The notes beneath the pieces are model-generated. The model was not told where the DNA came from and searched no databases. It saw only the letters and a program-made list of their open reading frames with translations. A stretch of 64,000 bases of DNA, taken from Methanobacterium sp. GTDB lineage: Archaea > Methanobacteriota > Methanobacteria > Methanobacteriales > Methanobacteriaceae. The position numbers and the translations under genes were made by a program. The stretch is taken from positions 1-64,000 of the forward strand of contig DUPR01000047.1 of NCBI GenBank assembly GCA_012838205.1, in the 5' to 3' direction. Below, piece by piece: positions 50,411-63,252 of this stretch; the stretch's first letter is position 1; the number at the start of each line of letters is the position of its first letter.

Positions 50411-51201
50411 TTAAAAAGTTCTGAAGAACTCTTCAAATTTTTCCGCATCCATGGGTTCTGGAACCACGAATTCCTGGTTATTAGTGATTGTTTTCGAAAT
50501 TTCAAAATATTTTTTGGCTTGTTCAGAGTCTGGGAATTTCTCTACAACGGTTTTAGCATCAATTTCGCTTTCCTGAACTAATTCACTCCGGGGAATCACT
50601 CCTATAACTTGACTTCCAATCCGCCGGGCAAATTCTCCAACAATCTCTGTTTCACGAGGAATGCCTCTACAGTTACAAATTATCCCGCCAAGATTACCAT
50701 TAAGCTTTTTTATACCCTTAGAAATATTATTGGCAGCATATAGTGCCATGTATTCTCCGGAAGTCACGATGTAAACTTCATCAGCGAAATCTTCCCTTAA
50801 AGGTACTGCAAAACCTCCGCAGACCACATCTCCCAGCACATCATAAATTATAACTTCCGGTTCTTGTGAGAAGACTTCCAACTTTTCCAGTAGTTTCATG
50901 GCAACAATTACTCCTCTGCCTGCACATCCAACACCCGGTTCAGGACCACCACTTTCCACACACTTCACATTCCCATACCCAGGGAATAGAACATCTTCTT
51001 GAGTTATATCTCTTTTTTCTTTTAAAATGTCCAAGATAGTGGGAATCCTGCGCCCTACAAGGGTACGGGTGGTGTCTGCTTTAGGGTCACAGCCAATTAC
51101 CAACACATCTTTATTTTTGGAGTAGGCTGCAGCCAAGTTGGAGACAATGGTGGATTTGCCAATACCTCCCTTACCATAAATGGCAATGTGTTTGGTTTTA
51201 C

Positions 51202-51205
<4 letters not shown>
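50411..51205 (-). CDS. cfbC: Coenzyme F430 synthesis NifH-like ATPase CfbC
   Basis: CfbC is the NifH-like component that, with CfbD, reduces and cyclises Ni-sirohydrochlorin a,c-diamide on the way to F430, the nickel cofactor of methyl-coenzyme M reductase. The 264-residue protein has the P-loop IYGKGGIGKSTIVSNL, both [4Fe-4S] cysteines (GVGCAGRG and DVLGDVVCGGF), switch region GCDPKADTTRTL and a NifH-type middle. True nitrogenase NifH is close in sequence, but no nifDK is present and the length and context fit the class IV group. It overlaps the CBS gene by 4 bp. Confidence 0.85.
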
Positions 51206-51675
<470 letters not shown>

Positions 51676-52254
51676 TGTATCAACTCTCCACTATTAATTC
51701 GCTAACAATGGCCTTTTTATCATTTAATTTAAAAATTTCATGTAAAAGTTACCTCAGTAATTTTCACTAATTTTTTAAATCGGGTATTTTGAAATTTTTC
51801 ATATCCTACTCTTTTTTAAGGGCGTATATAAATTCAATATCTATTTTTCAAATATTTTTATTACATCCAAATTTAGGAGTTTTCCTTTATTATTGTAATG
51901 GTAAGTTAGCCATTATTTTAGTTTTCTATATGGTCAAGTAGAACTAAAAATGACAAGTTAATAGTTTAAAATTCATTTACAAATAGTTTATAATACAAAT
52001 TTTACCTTAATGAACTATTATACTAATCTATCAAACTTTTAATTCACGAACAATTGATTTAATGAATTAATAGGCAAAAAAAAGCATTGAAAAATTGTTA
52101 GGTGATTTTTTTTAATTACAATGTTAATTTTTTATCAAAGTAATGTTTGTTGAAATTTTTTCACAGTAGGCAAATTTCATCGGCCCATTATCAGATTTTG
52201 AGAGTTTTACGTACCATAAATCATTATTTAATTATTGTTGAAGGTATTTTATAA
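51676..52254. other. Non-coding AT-rich spacer, left part of a 1.2-kb gene-free region
   Basis: No intact gene is present. The first part holds the CBS-cfbC promoter. A minus-strand open stretch at about 52124-52225 (reads WYVKLSKSDNGPMKFAYCEK) has coding-like composition but no start and no family I know. The rest is A/T-rich with no repeat or RNA gene that I can see. Confidence 0.4.
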
Positions 52255-52500
52255 AGTTTAAGACTTAAAAATACTTTTTTTAGCTTTGATAAGCGGGTAG
52301 AAGAGGGATTGGTAAAACGTTCACTGGAAAAAGACTGGATAATAATTCTAAAAACTAGCTATATAGTGGGTTTTTGTTCATAAAAAGTCACGTGTTATAG
52401 TTGGAGAAAATATCTCGAAGATTTAACTTTACTAAGTTCAAAGGAGTTTGAAGACATTTTTAAGGCTATAAAAATAGTTCATCAAATTAAATCGATTTAA
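52255..52500 (+). pseudogene. Eroded reading frame with one in-frame stop
   Basis: One frame runs from 52255 to a TAA at 52498-52500 with a single in-frame TAA at 52381. Its translation is gene-like (RVEEGLVKRSLEKDWIIILK, then SWRKYLEDLTLLSSKEFEDI, FKAIKIVHQIKSI). There is no plausible start codon or ribosome site. I do not recognise the family. Confidence 0.35.
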
Positions 52501-52577
52501 AGAAATTCAGCAAAATACGGTTATTAATTTGAGATTAATTGACAATTTGAACTGGAAATAGTGGAAATGACCATCAC

Positions 52578-52770
52578 TTACATCATATCATACTTTTTGT
52601 GGGTGGTCTGGATAATTCCAGAATGTTCACTACCATCCAAGTAATCTGTAGCTTGATAAATACGCCAACTTTCGATGTGTATGGTCTATTGCTATTTGTA
52701 TGTGATCACCAAGCATGGTGCTAATACTATCAGTAATGCTTTATGATTTCACAGTCACACGAGAATGTAT
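52578..52770 (-). mobile_element. Probable remnant of an IS1595-type transposase
   Basis: On the minus strand, two frames joined by a shift read DSISTMLGDHIQIAIDHTH then ESWRIYQATDYLDGSEHSG and IIQTTHKKYDMM (stop 52578-52580). This resembles the TD-x-W-x-x-Y ... G-x-x-H ... H-x-x-x-Y core of IS1595-like DDE transposases. Several stops interrupt the flanking sequence, and I found no terminal inverted repeats. The family is assigned by eye and is uncertain. Confidence 0.35.
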
Positions 52771-52915
52771 AGTTTTAAGATGGTATTGTTTGTAGTTTCT
52801 TCTAGTCTATTGTGGATGATCAAATAGCTTGTTGGAACTTTACCACTTCAAATGGAATTTGAAAAAATATCAGGAAAAATACAATAAACTTCTAAGTATA
52901 ATATTTCTATCATTT

Positions 52916-54133
52916 TTAGCGTCTTTTCACACGACGATAAACCAGATCCCCAGGTCTGACTTTATTTTTAATTGAAATACCTATATTTTGTCCTTTCCTA
53001 CCTTCAAACACATTTTCATGTTCTATTTGGATTGATTCAATTGTTTGGGTTATAGATCCGGTGCTGGGTCCTTCTACAACAATTTCATCCCCAACTGTCA
53101 AGTGATTCCATAGGCGTATTTCTGCTGCTTTAACTTTAGAATAATAATTAACCACTTCGCCAACATCTTTTTTTGATAAAGTAGCTTGGTTGTAGCTGCT
53201 AGTTTCAAATGGGGGTTTAAAATAAAAACCAGTGTCAAATCCACGATTATAAACCTTTTTTAATTCATCCATCCATTCATCATTAAATTTCCAATTATCA
53301 CTTTTATAGGAGTCAATTGCTTGTCTGTAAACTCGAGTAACAGTAGCAACATAATCTGCTGGTCTGGCCCTTCCTTCAATCTTAAAAGAAGAAATTCCTG
53401 CTTCAATAAGCTTGGGAATGTGTTCAATCATACAAAGATCTCGGGGACTTAGAATATGGCCTTTGAATCCCCCATCACATCCTTTTAAAATATTATCTCC
53501 TTTTAAACTAAGCAAATCATCATCATTCTCATTGCTAATCAGTTTCCACTCCTTTCTGCAAGGTTGCAGACATTCTCCACAGTTAGCATTCTTCTGGTAG
53601 AGGTATGAGCTTAAAAAACATCTCCCGGAGATAGCCAGACACATGGCTCCGTGCACAAAAACCTCTACTTCCAAGGGACTTTTCCTGATTATTCTTTTTA
53701 TTTCCTCTAGGGATAATTCACGGGAAAGTATAACTCGTTTAACACCCAAATCTGCCAGAACTTTCACGGATTCAGAATTAGATATATTTCCCTGAACACT
53801 GAAATGAACATCAATATCTTCATCCTGTGCAATGTTGAGAACCCCCAGATCCGATGCAATTATAGCATCGGCTCCTGCAGATACGATATCAGGTAAAATA
53901 GTATTGAGGTGTTCAATATCCCTATTATTCATCACCGTGTTGGTGCACACATAAAGACGAGCATTTTGACTGTGACAACGATCAGACGCTTCTTTGAGTT
54001 TTTTCATGGTGAAATTAGGTGCGTGTGATCGCATATTGTAATTTTCAACCCCTATATATACTGCATTAGCACCATTCTTCAATGCTGCCTCTAGTGCAGT
54101 AAAATCTCGGGCTGGAGCTAGTAATTCTACCAT
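52916..54133 (-). CDS. Peptidase U32 family protein
   Basis: The 405-residue protein is of the U32 (collagenase-like/RNA-modification) group. It begins [20 protein letters not shown] with [13 protein letters not shown], and carries [20 protein letters not shown] followed by the four-cysteine cluster around [13 protein letters not shown], which in TrhP/RlhA/UbiU proteins binds an iron-sulfur cluster for hydroxylation chemistry. The C-terminal beta-barrel (about 320-405) is also typical. Under anaerobic conditions in E. coli, relatives use prephenate for RNA hydroxylation; the target in archaea is unknown. A 1.2-kb gene-free region follows it. ATG start. Confidence 0.9.
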   Translation of the reverse strand: MVELLAPARDFTALEAALKNGANAVYIGVENYNMRSHAPNFTMKKLKEASDRCHSQNARLYVCTNTVMNNRDIEHLNTILPDIVSAGADAIIASDLGVLNIAQDEDIDVHFSVQGNISNSESVKVLADLGVKRVILSRELSLEEIKRIIRKSPLEVEVFVHGAMCLAISGRCFLSSYLYQKNANCGECLQPCRKEWKLISNENDDDLLSLKGDNILKGCDGGFKGHILSPRDLCMIEHIPKLIEAGISSFKIEGRARPADYVATVTRVYRQAIDSYKSDNWKFNDEWMDELKKVYNRGFDTGFYFKPPFETSSYNQATLSKKDVGEVVNYYSKVKAAEIRLWNHLTVGDEIVVEGPSTGSITQTIESIQIEHENVFEGRKGQNIGISIKNKVRPGDLVYRRVKRR

Positions 54134-54222
54134 GAAATCACTTTTAATCCTTAGAAAATAGCATGATTAAACTTTTTATAAAATTAATCAGTTTAAACAA
54201 TTCGAAATGGAAAAAAATTTGA

Positions 54223-55635
<1,413 letters not shown>

Positions 55636-55706
55636 ATAAAGTTATATTTGAGGGTGATCTTTCTAAAAAAAGAGATGAAAAATAATTCATAACATGACCT
55701 TTAACA

Positions 55707-56597
<891 letters not shown>

Positions 56598-56780
56598 TTA
56601 CTTCAACCTGTAGCCGTTAAGCTTCTTGTTCTGCCAGTTGTAGCTTCGGATTCTTTTAGATCTTCCGAATCCACAAGCAGCGCAGTAGCGCTTCCTGGCA
56701 TTGTATGAGTTTTTCCCACATCTTCTGCAACGGATATGGGTTTTTTTGTTACGTTTACCAAATGAAGGTGTACCTTTCAA
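56598..56780 (-). CDS. rpl37e: Large ribosomal subunit protein eL37
   Basis: This zinc-binding protein of the 50S subunit, shared by archaea and eukaryotes, is highly basic and 60 residues long. The zinc finger is C-x2-C-x11-C-x2-C ([20 protein letters not shown]), preceded by [17 protein letters not shown]. The TTG start at 56780 follows AGGAGGAT. It lies between lsm (47 bp upstream) and the TOPRIM gene (0 bp), a pairing with lsm that is common in archaea. Confidence 0.97.
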   Translation of the reverse strand: MKGTPSFGKRNKKTHIRCRRCGKNSYNARKRYCAACGFGRSKRIRSYNWQNKKLNGYRLK

Positions 56781-56827
56781 TTTTTATCCTCCTAAAAAAA
56801 TATCCCAGCTATTTTACTGGTATTTGT

Positions 56828-57657
<830 letters not shown>

Positions 57658-57756
57658 TGATTAGGCTATTTGGAAAACATTCAACACAATAATTGAATTT
57701 GAGGAATTATTTTATATATTATGCCCAACTTTATTTAAAGAAGGGGTTTTCTATAA

Positions 57757-58254
57757 ATGGAAATTTGGTACATATTTGTCATAGTTCCCATAATTGGAGC
57801 CTTTTTGCATTTATTCATAAGTAAGAAAGAACTGACAAAAAATAGAGTTATAGAATTCTTGTTATTATGGTTTTTAGGTTTTGGAATAGGTGTGGGATCC
57901 ATTTTCAGTGGCTTGGCTCAAATTTTATCTCCAGAAATGGTTGCCCAATCTGTGGGATGGCCCAACACTCCTTTCTTAAGGGAAGTTGGTTTTGCAAATA
58001 TTTCTTATGGTATTTTAGGAATTTTGTCCATTAAATATCGGAGTTTTTGGGTACCTACTATCATTGCCTATGCAGTGTTCATGTGGGGTGCTGCTATTGG
58101 CCATCTTTACAGTATCCAACAAACTGGTAATCTGGCTGCTGGTAATGCTGGAACAGTACTTTACTTAGATATCTTAATGCCAATCCTCTTCATCTTGCTT
58201 CTAGTTACTTATAACAAGACTAATGTTGTGACAAATACTAAATGTTATAAATGA
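57757..58254 (+). CDS. Four- to five-helix membrane protein (DUF6790-like)
   Basis: The 165-residue protein has hydrophobic segments at about 3-20, 32-52, 72-92, 97-117 and 135-155. [20 protein letters not shown] and [20 protein letters not shown] are its most family-like stretches. I recall similar proteins as DUF6790, with no known role. Position 17 bp upstream of arfB suggests co-transcription, but a metabolic link is not evident. It starts with ATG after AAGAAGGGG. Confidence 0.72.
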   Translation: MEIWYIFVIVPIIGAFLHLFISKKELTKNRVIEFLLLWFLGFGIGVGSIFSGLAQILSPEMVAQSVGWPNTPFLREVGFANISYGILGILSIKYRSFWVPTIIAYAVFMWGAAIGHLYSIQQTGNLAAGNAGTVLYLDILMPILFILLLVTYNKTNVVTNTKCYK

Positions 58255-58271
58255 TTGAATAGGGAGTGAAT

Positions 58272-58970
58272 ATGATCGAACTACGTTATTCTTCAGGTAA
58301 TGTGATTTCTCCTGATGTTCATAAAATTGGAGTTCTGGCAGTTGGTTCTCATCTGGAAAATCATGGTGCCGCACTCCCAATTGACACGGATTCTAAAATA
58401 GCAGCCTATGTTGCTTTAGAAGCATCACTTCGAACTGGAGCTAAATATGTAGGAGTTCTCTATGTTGCGACGGAATATGATTATGTTAAACATGGAATTC
58501 ACATCCCAATAGAGGTACTGGTGAATAATGAACTGATTCCTTTTTTAAAAAATGTTAAAAATAATTTAAATTTGGAATCAGTGGTGTTAGTGAATGCTCA
58601 TGGGGGGAATGTACTTATCAAAGACCATCTTAAATTTATTAAAAAAAATTCACAACTACAAGTAGTTTTCAACAACAAAATCGTTGAAGTTGAAGGGCCC
58701 CATGCTGGCACTGGAGAACTTTCAATGGGGGCAGTTTTAGGAATTGTCGATGAAAAACGCCTTGATGAACATTGTAAATTTAATTTATACCCTGAAGTTG
58801 GAATGGTCGGCCTCACTGAGGCACGAATAGCCAATAAAGGTATAGAAAATGGTGCAAAGAAGGTTGCAGAAGAAGGAGTATGTGTTGATCTCGAAATCGG
58901 TGAACAATTGCTGGAAATTGCTGTGAGAGATGTGGTTAAGGATATCGGCGATTTAGTAAACAAAAAATGA
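58272..58970 (+). CDS. arfB: FAPy-type deformylase ArfB (F420/riboflavin pathway, creatininase family)
   Basis: ArfB removes the formyl group from 2-amino-5-formylamino-6-ribosylaminopyrimidinone phosphate, an early step of archaeal riboflavin and F420 synthesis. The 232-residue protein is of the creatininase fold with metal ligands in [20 protein letters not shown] (Glu, His, Asp), VNAHGGN (His) and the late [14 protein letters not shown] (His, Glu). [14 protein letters not shown] is a feature of the ArfB branch. ATG 58272 is set by GGGAGTG; an upstream GTG lies inside that site. Confidence 0.9.
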   Translation: MIELRYSSGNVISPDVHKIGVLAVGSHLENHGAALPIDTDSKIAAYVALEASLRTGAKYVGVLYVATEYDYVKHGIHIPIEVLVNNELIPFLKNVKNNLNLESVVLVNAHGGNVLIKDHLKFIKKNSQLQVVFNNKIVEVEGPHAGTGELSMGAVLGIVDEKRLDEHCKFNLYPEVGMVGLTEARIANKGIENGAKKVAEEGVCVDLEIGEQLLEIAVRDVVKDIGDLVNKK

Positions 58971-59088
58971 ATTTTTGATAAAATTTCAAATACAATAGTC
59001 TTTTAAATACAAAGATAATACAATACCATAACATAAAAAATTACAACACATATTGTAATTATGTTTATGCTTTTTTGAGGTGTTAAGC

Positions 59089-59916
59089 ATGTTTTGTCCA
59101 AATTGCGGAACTGAGTTCCAAGGAAAATTTTGTCCAAATTGTGGTAAATCCATAGAAAGTGATGTTACTGAGCCTGAAACAACTCAAAACCAGGAAACCG
59201 AACAAAAAGTTGCCCCTGTTTATGGTGGGACCAAGAAATATAGTATTGATGAGTTTATCAATAAAACTAAAGAAAAAACAGGCACTGGTGAAATTTTTGA
59301 ACTGGAAAACGATTATTTATTGAATATTAATGTTGATGGGAAAGTATGGGCTAAGAAAGGATCTATGGTTGCCTACAGTGGTGATTTAAAGTTCAAAAAA
59401 GAGGGAACTTTCGAACATGGCCTTGACAAATTTGTGAAAAAAGCCGTAACTGGAGAATCAGCCACCCTAATGAAAATGGAAGGTCAGGGAAAAGTATATC
59501 TCGCCGATTATGGGAAAAAAATCGTCATTTTAGACCTCCAAAATGAAAGAATTTTTGTGAAGGGAAATGATTTACTGGCCTTTGAAGAACAGATTGATTG
59601 GGACATTAAGATGATGAGTACTGGAGTGGGCCTTACATCCGGTGCAGGACTATTCCATATAAGGTTAGAAGGAACTGGAATGGTAGCTATAACTACTTAT
59701 TTCACGCCGATAACACTGGTGGTTACTCCGGACCAACCAATATACACAGATCCACAAGCAACAGTGGCTTGGTCTGGCGGTTTAACACCGTCTGTAAAGA
59801 CTGATATTGGACTTAAAACTTTAATTGGGAAAACTAGTGGTGAAGAATTCCAGTTAGAATTCAGAGGCCATGGTTTTGTCATAGTCCAGCCATATGAAGA
59901 GATTATTCAATATTAA
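59089..59916 (+). CDS. Zinc-ribbon protein with AIM24-like beta domain
   Basis: This 275-residue soluble protein starts with a two-knuckle zinc ribbon ([20 protein letters not shown], four cysteines), a polar linker (about 22-50), then a large beta-rich domain (about 55-275) of the AIM24/TraF-DUF124 type: [74 protein letters not shown] and a C-terminal [14 protein letters not shown]. The yeast homologue AIM24 is mitochondrial; archaeal function is unknown. ATG 59089 follows GAGGTG. It probably stands alone. Confidence 0.82.
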   Translation: MFCPNCGTEFQGKFCPNCGKSIESDVTEPETTQNQETEQKVAPVYGGTKKYSIDEFINKTKEKTGTGEIFELENDYLLNINVDGKVWAKKGSMVAYSGDLKFKKEGTFEHGLDKFVKKAVTGESATLMKMEGQGKVYLADYGKKIVILDLQNERIFVKGNDLLAFEEQIDWDIKMMSTGVGLTSGAGLFHIRLEGTGMVAITTYFTPITLVVTPDQPIYTDPQATVAWSGGLTPSVKTDIGLKTLIGKTSGEEFQLEFRGHGFVIVQPYEEIIQY

Positions 59917-60006
59917 TCTCTTTTTCTTTATTTTATACAATATATTGAAATGGCATTTGACGAAATTGTATATTTAAGGGATTGTAAATAAACTCACGGT
60001 GATATA

Positions 60007-60285
60007 TTGAAAAAAGTAATTAAAAGGAAAGGTAATGTAGAATCATTCAATCCTAACAAAATTAAAGGATCTCTTCAGAAAGCTACCATTGATGCAGGAT
60101 ACACTCTAGATGAGAAAAAAGATATCATTAATGAAGTGTTGGCTAATATTAATAAAAAAATTGATGATGAGAAAGAAATTAAGAGTGAAACTATCAAAAG
60201 GTGTCTTTTAACAGAATTAGATAAATGTGAACCCTACATTGCTAAATCTTGCCGAAGATTTGACAGTAAATATAAATCCCGATAA
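60007..60285 (+). CDS. Stand-alone ATP-cone domain protein
   Basis: The 92-residue protein is a lone ATP-cone: KVIKRKGNVESFNPNKIKGS, LQKATIDAGYTLDEKKDIIN and EIKSETIKRCLLTELDKCEP. ATP-cones usually sit at the N-terminus of ribonucleotide reductases or in NrdR, where they sense ATP/dATP; here no partner domain is attached and no nrd gene is near. The TTG start follows CGGTGAT. It may act in trans as a nucleotide sensor. Confidence 0.85.
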   Translation: MKKVIKRKGNVESFNPNKIKGSLQKATIDAGYTLDEKKDIINEVLANINKKIDDEKEIKSETIKRCLLTELDKCEPYIAKSCRRFDSKYKSR

Positions 60286-60407
60286 ATTGGCATCAAGATA
60301 TCTGCAATATAGATTTTTTTCATTTTTTTTTTAATTTAATATTTTTTTACATTAGAACTAAACAATCTATTATAATTTCATCATAAATGTCTAAGATGTA
60401 AAAAATT

Positions 60408-61301
60408 TCAATTATTTTTTTTCCAGAAACTTTTTACTTCTTCTGCTAAAATTTTCCCCTGTTTAAGTCCCGCTTTTGCTGATGCAGCACGGGAATTCAC
60501 ATCTAATGGGTTTTTTCCTTTAGCCTTCAAAGAATTTTCATCAGGTAAAATAACCCAAACTTTAGCTCCGGATTCCTTTAATATTTTCAATTCCTCATTA
60601 AAACTGATTCTATGCATGGTAGGGCCCATTAAAGCATGTATCATGTTTGGTTCAGCAACAATAACAAGAACTTTATTATAACCTTGTGCTAAATCTGCAT
60701 TTGTCCCTGAACTCATACTTCCATCAATGTAGTATTCTCCATTAATTTCAGTGGGAGGATAAATACCCGGAATTGCTGAACTTGCCGCCACTGCCTGTTC
60801 GAGTGACACACTGGAATTGTGATCAAATTTCACCCATTCTCCGGTTCTAGCATTAACTGCATTTATTATTAATTTCTTTTTTTGGTTCCATTCTTTATTG
60901 GGCAAACGAGAATTTATAATTTTTTGACGTTCTTCCTCACTCATAGTGGCTGAAGATAGTGATGCTTTTCCAATACACGCTCTCGCTGTTTGTGAATCAG
61001 GTGAACTCAAAATGGCTGCTGCCATTATCTTTTGAAATTCAGTTCTGTTAAATTGAACTTGACGTTCTTCGCTTTCCTCAATAGGAATCAGTTGAAGTTT
61101 ATACAGTTCTTCAAGACTGGTTTCGCTGATGATCTGGGCTCCCACAATAGAACCTGCAGATGTGCCAATAATTAGATTTGCATTTGTCACATCCACTCCG
61201 CATTCTTCCAATCCCCTGAGAATACCTAATTCCCAAGCTATCCCTGTTATTCCTCCCCCACTTAGTACAAGAGCCTTTTTGGATTCATTATCTTTATTCA
61301 T
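60408..61301 (-). CDS. Patatin-like phospholipase
   Basis: This serine hydrolase of 297 residues has the patatin glycine loop (LVLSGGGITGIAWELG), the nucleophile in IIGTSAGSIVGA, and the Asp of the dyad in YIDGSMSSG, so the Ser-Asp pair is complete. VAASSAIPGIYPPTEINGEY lies between. No signal peptide is seen, so it acts in the cytoplasm or on the inner membrane face. Ether lipids of archaea lack acyl ester bonds, so the natural substrate is uncertain. ATG 61301 (or GTG 61304) follows GGAGAT; the longer frame (MPFILFNTKT) is not supported. Confidence 0.85.
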   Translation of the reverse strand: MNKDNESKKALVLSGGGITGIAWELGILRGLEECGVDVTNANLIIGTSAGSIVGAQIISETSLEELYKLQLIPIEESEERQVQFNRTEFQKIMAAAILSSPDSQTARACIGKASLSSATMSEEERQKIINSRLPNKEWNQKKKLIINAVNARTGEWVKFDHNSSVSLEQAVAASSAIPGIYPPTEINGEYYIDGSMSSGTNADLAQGYNKVLVIVAEPNMIHALMGPTMHRISFNEELKILKESGAKVWVILPDENSLKAKGKNPLDVNSRAASAKAGLKQGKILAEEVKSFWKKNN

Positions 61302-61415
61302 CACAAGATCTCCATTTCCAAAAAATGTTTTAGTATTAAAAAGAATAAAAGGCAATTTTACATTGGATATATTCTAAAAATCATTACACCTCATATTATT
61401 CACTATTGGTTTTGA

Positions 61416-62564
61416 TTAATCAGCCATTTCGCGAAATTTTGAAGCTATTTCAGTAAAAGAATGTGCAATGTAGTGAACTTGTTCCTGACTGAAACCATAA
61501 ACACTGCACTTGAACCATTGCGTTTGCCCCCGCTTGATACCTACAATCTTCCTCTTTTTAAGCTCTTCATAAAGATAAAAACCCTTACGGGGGTGTTTAT
61601 CTGCTATTCTATGGAAAAATGGGGTTTCAAATCGTACCAAATCGTGCTCTTTAGGTCTTACACCTACTTGTTTCACTCCACTTATTTTTTCCATTTCAGA
61701 TACAAAATACAATGTTTTTTGCAATTCAACATCCCAATTATTTACTCTTTCAATTAAATAGGGGAAAGAAGCCATTAAAGTAGCAATAGGAGCTCCTCTG
61801 CTGGTGCATCCTAACATTTCTAGTTCTTTAACACGATGTTTATCTGATTTTTTAAGAATCAAATCTGCCCATTCTTCTTGAACCCCTAGAACACCAATGG
61901 GTCCGGAGGCAGCCATGCTTTTATGACCACTTCCCACTACAAAATCAACATTCCATTTTTTGGCATCAATTGGCATTCTTCCCATGGAATAAGCACAGTT
62001 TAGAAGGAATGGAATACCCATATCATGCGAAATTTTTCCAACAGCTCGGGCATCTGTTAAATTACCATAATCACCATCTACATGAGTTAAAAGGACTAAA
62101 CTTACTTCTTCGCCACGGTCATAGAGATTTTCTAGTACTTCTTGGTAAACTATAGGATCTATCCTATATTCAGGTTCTGCACTGCTAGGTACTTCCACTA
62201 TGTTAAGATCATTACGTTCACCTGCTAAATGGCTGGTGTAGTGGGCATTACCATCCATTACTACTGTATCTCCTGGACGGCAAAGTGCGTGCATAACTGC
62301 AAATTTCCCTTCTCTTGCACCATGGACGGTCCTAGCATGATCTACATTTATGAAACTCGCTAAATCGCTTAAAAAATTATGTATAGACGGTTTCGGGATT
62401 TCGTCTAGGCGACCTGCACAGTAATCGCAGATACTGTATCCGTCTGAGAATTCGTATAATGCTTGACGTGATTCAGGGGGTAGCACACCACCCCGCTGAA
62501 GCGGGTTAAGATTAAGATTATTTCTTTCTGTGTTCCGATTTAGGGAGTAATCCTGACATTCCAT
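61416..62564 (-). CDS. pscS: O-phosphoseryl-tRNA:Cys-tRNA synthase SepCysS
   Basis: This PLP enzyme turns Sep-tRNA(Cys) into Cys-tRNA(Cys), the second step of the methanogen route in which SepRS charges tRNA(Cys) with phosphoserine. The 382-residue protein has [19 protein letters not shown] and [18 protein letters not shown] near the N-terminus, [20 protein letters not shown], and the PLP lysine in [16 protein letters not shown]. The ATG at 62564 follows GGGTGA. TTATATAAAA (minus strand, near 62677-62690) is the likely TATA box. sepS is not in the window. The phosphoserine link to the SerB-like gene is only indirect. Confidence 0.93.
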   Translation of the reverse strand: MECQDYSLNRNTERNNLNLNPLQRGGVLPPESRQALYEFSDGYSICDYCAGRLDEIPKPSIHNFLSDLASFINVDHARTVHGAREGKFAVMHALCRPGDTVVMDGNAHYTSHLAGERNDLNIVEVPSSAEPEYRIDPIVYQEVLENLYDRGEEVSLVLLTHVDGDYGNLTDARAVGKISHDMGIPFLLNCAYSMGRMPIDAKKWNVDFVVGSGHKSMAASGPIGVLGVQEEWADLILKKSDKHRVKELEMLGCTSRGAPIATLMASFPYLIERVNNWDVELQKTLYFVSEMEKISGVKQVGVRPKEHDLVRFETPFFHRIADKHPRKGFYLYEELKKRKIVGIKRGQTQWFKCSVYGFSQEQVHYIAHSFTEIASKFREMAD

Positions 62565-63252
62565 GAAATTCACCCAATTATGATATCTATTGGTAGATGG
62601 ATAATTGATTTAATAGTATATTGATGGTTTGCATCACATCGATGATTATGTTGCTTACATTCTTTTTCTCTTTCTAGTTTTATATAAGATTTTTTTGAAT
62701 TATTATTTTTAATCTGAAAAATTTAGAGATCAAATAATTGGTTGTTAGTAAGCGCCTGATTTATCGAATTCTCATATAAAATCGTTATATATGGAATATG
62801 TTTGCTCAAATATCCGATTGGCGACCATCACGTAATGTTTAGTAATTTAGCTGTACAGAATTTCTCAAAAATGATTTTTTTCCCAAAACAAACAAGTTAC
62901 CACTTTATAATAGCATTTATAATTGAGAAAAATAGGTCGATTATTTTTCATTGTTTGGTACTATCTGAGACCCTCGAATACAATTATAATAATCTGTTTC
63001 ACATATTTTGCTTGCAAGTATTCCAGATATTATTGTGGTTTTGATTGTGATTACAGATAGCCCTTTTTTATGACAATTTCCCCCATTTTAGGTTCTACAA
63101 AACCATCAACAGAACCCTTGCTAAGTGCGTGGAGGTAGTATCTATTTTTACCACAATCAAATTCTTTATAATTTTTTTATTCTAAATAGTCCAAAAAAAG
63201 ATGCATCTATTATGCAATGAATCTTGAAAAAGGAATAAGGTAGAAAAAAAAA
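62565..63252. other. Gene-free spacer between gap and pscS
   Basis: The right side of this 690-bp stretch is downstream of gap, the left side is the pscS promoter region. A second TATA-like element (CGTTATATATGG, near 62784) points right, but the open frame after it (62802-63044) looks non-coding. The only coding-like piece is the remnant at 63051-63176. I see no RNA gene or repeats. Confidence 0.4.
63051..63176 (-). pseudogene. Short coding-like remnant downstream of gap
   Basis: A 41-residue open stretch with no start codon reads KEFDCGKNRYYLHALSKGSV then DGFVEPKMGEIVIKKGYL and stops at 63051-63053; a stop lies directly upstream (63177-63179). The amino-acid composition resembles a true protein C-terminus. 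I do not recognise the family. Confidence 0.3.

Noticed and set aside
62802..63044. 80-codon plus-strand open frame after a TATA-like element
   Set aside because: Composition is that of random AT-rich DNA (Phe, Ile and His rich), there is no ribosome site, and no family resemblance is seen.
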